A stretch of 6,589 nt of DNA, taken from NCBI GenBank assembly GCA_937891475.1, contig CALATC010000146.1, forward strand, positions 1 to 6,589, in the 5' to 3' direction. Shown here piece after piece: positions 6,227 to 6,589 of this stretch; within the stretch, counting starts at the first letter, position 1; every line of letters begins with the position of its first letter. The translations under genes were made by a program, and so were the position numbers. The DNA is from an uncultured Granulicatella sp. (GTDB taxonomy: Bacteria; Bacillota; Bacilli; Lactobacillales; Aerococcaceae). The notes beneath the pieces are model-generated. The model had not been told where the DNA came from. It searched no databases and saw only the letters and a list, made by a program, of their open reading frames with translations.

Positions 6227-6232
6227 AAGAGG
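6227..6232 (+). promoter_or_regulatory. Ribosome binding site fixing the regulator start
   Basis: AAGAGG lies seven bases before the ATG at 6240 and identifies that codon as the start of a reading frame which runs off the window. Confidence 0.6.
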
Positions 6233-6239
6233 TATTGGA

Positions 6240-6589
6240 ATGAAAGAAAAATCTATTTCGTTAGTAGAGTCCACAGCCAATAAAATTATTGACTATTTTG
6301 AACGTGAAAATTTAAAAATTGGAAGCAAATTACCAAATGAATATACTTTAGCTCAGGAGCTTGAAGTTGGTAGAAGTACACTTCGTGAAGCTGTAAAAAT
6401 GTTAGTCTCTCAAAATATATTAGAGGTTAGACAAGGTTCAGGAACGTACATTGTTAATTTAACTGCAACAGTAAAGGATCCATTAGGCTTTGGTGAAGTA
6501 GATAACCACATGAAATTGACGCAAGATTTATTTGAAGTTAGATTTTTAATTGAACCTCAAATGGCTAGTTTAGCAGCTCAATATATTAC
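6240..6589 (+). CDS. GntR-family transcriptional regulator, FadR subfamily (partial, 3' end outside window)
   Basis: The first 116 residues are present and the reading frame is open at the right edge. Residues of about 8-72 form the GntR winged helix-turn-helix: LPNEYTLAQELEVGRSTLREAVKML (31-55, the recognition helix within GRSTLREAV) followed by the wing VRQGSGTYIV (63-72). From about residue 93 the helix QDLFEVRFLIEP begins an FCD-type ligand domain, which marks the FadR subfamily. FCD members usually bind small carboxylic acids, and several control hexuronate catabolism. A full-length protein would be about 220-240 residues. Lying directly after the beta-glucuronidase gene, it is probably the local regulator acting on the CATC-N-GATG elements at 19-36 and 112-129, relieved by glucuronate or a derivative; operator and ligand are inferred. 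A UxuR/GusR-like role is likely, but no gene name can be assigned. Confidence 0.9.
   Translation, partial: MKEKSISLVESTANKIIDYFERENLKIGSKLPNEYTLAQELEVGRSTLREAVKMLVSQNILEVRQGSGTYIVNLTATVKDPLGFGEVDNHMKLTQDLFEVRFLIEPQMASLAAQYI

Noticed and set aside
6172..6239. Terminator after the beta-glucuronidase gene
   Set aside because: No inverted repeat followed by a T-run is present in the gap, so read-through into the regulator gene is possible.

Overview
The window is one compact, same-strand carbohydrate-utilisation locus from a low-GC Gram-positive bacterium. AT-rich DNA, strong AGGAG-type ribosome binding sites, a CcpA-type cre site and Firmicute-like proteins point to Bacillota, most likely Lactobacillales. 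The genus cannot be fixed from the sequence alone.

Layout. Positions 1-258 are a regulatory region. It holds a promoter (about 82-110), two copies of an 18-nt element containing the palindrome CATC-N-GATG (one placed at the predicted transcription start), a second inverted repeat TTTGGT-N4-ACCAAA, a cre-like site and a small palindrome near the first ribosome binding site. Four intact genes follow: a HAD-superfamily hydrolase (259-1089), a GPH-family sugar/glucuronide cation symporter (1107-2567), a two-domain GH3 enzyme of the beta-N-acetylhexosaminidase (NagZ-like) group (2628-4352) and a GH2 beta-glucuronidase (4372-6171). A strong 13-bp hairpin with a short T-run sits between the transporter and the GH3 gene and probably acts as a partial terminator or attenuator. 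A second promoter (6183-6211) precedes a FadR-type GntR regulator that starts at 6240 and runs off the right edge.

Working model (inference). The symporter imports a glucuronic-acid-containing glycoside. The cytoplasmic beta-glucuronidase removes non-reducing-end glucuronate. The GH3 enzyme removes the next sugar, plausibly an N-acetylhexosamine, and the HAD enzyme acts on a phosphorylated product or by-product. Alternating beta-GlcA and beta-HexNAc is the chemistry of glycosaminoglycans such as hyaluronan, so the locus may process GAG-type or host-glycan oligosaccharides and not only simple aryl glucuronides. The GntR regulator, probably responding to a uronate, and CcpA would control expression. 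No glucuronate catabolic genes (uxaC, uxuA, uxuB, kdgK, kdgA) lie in the window. No RNA gene, mobile element or CRISPR array was seen.
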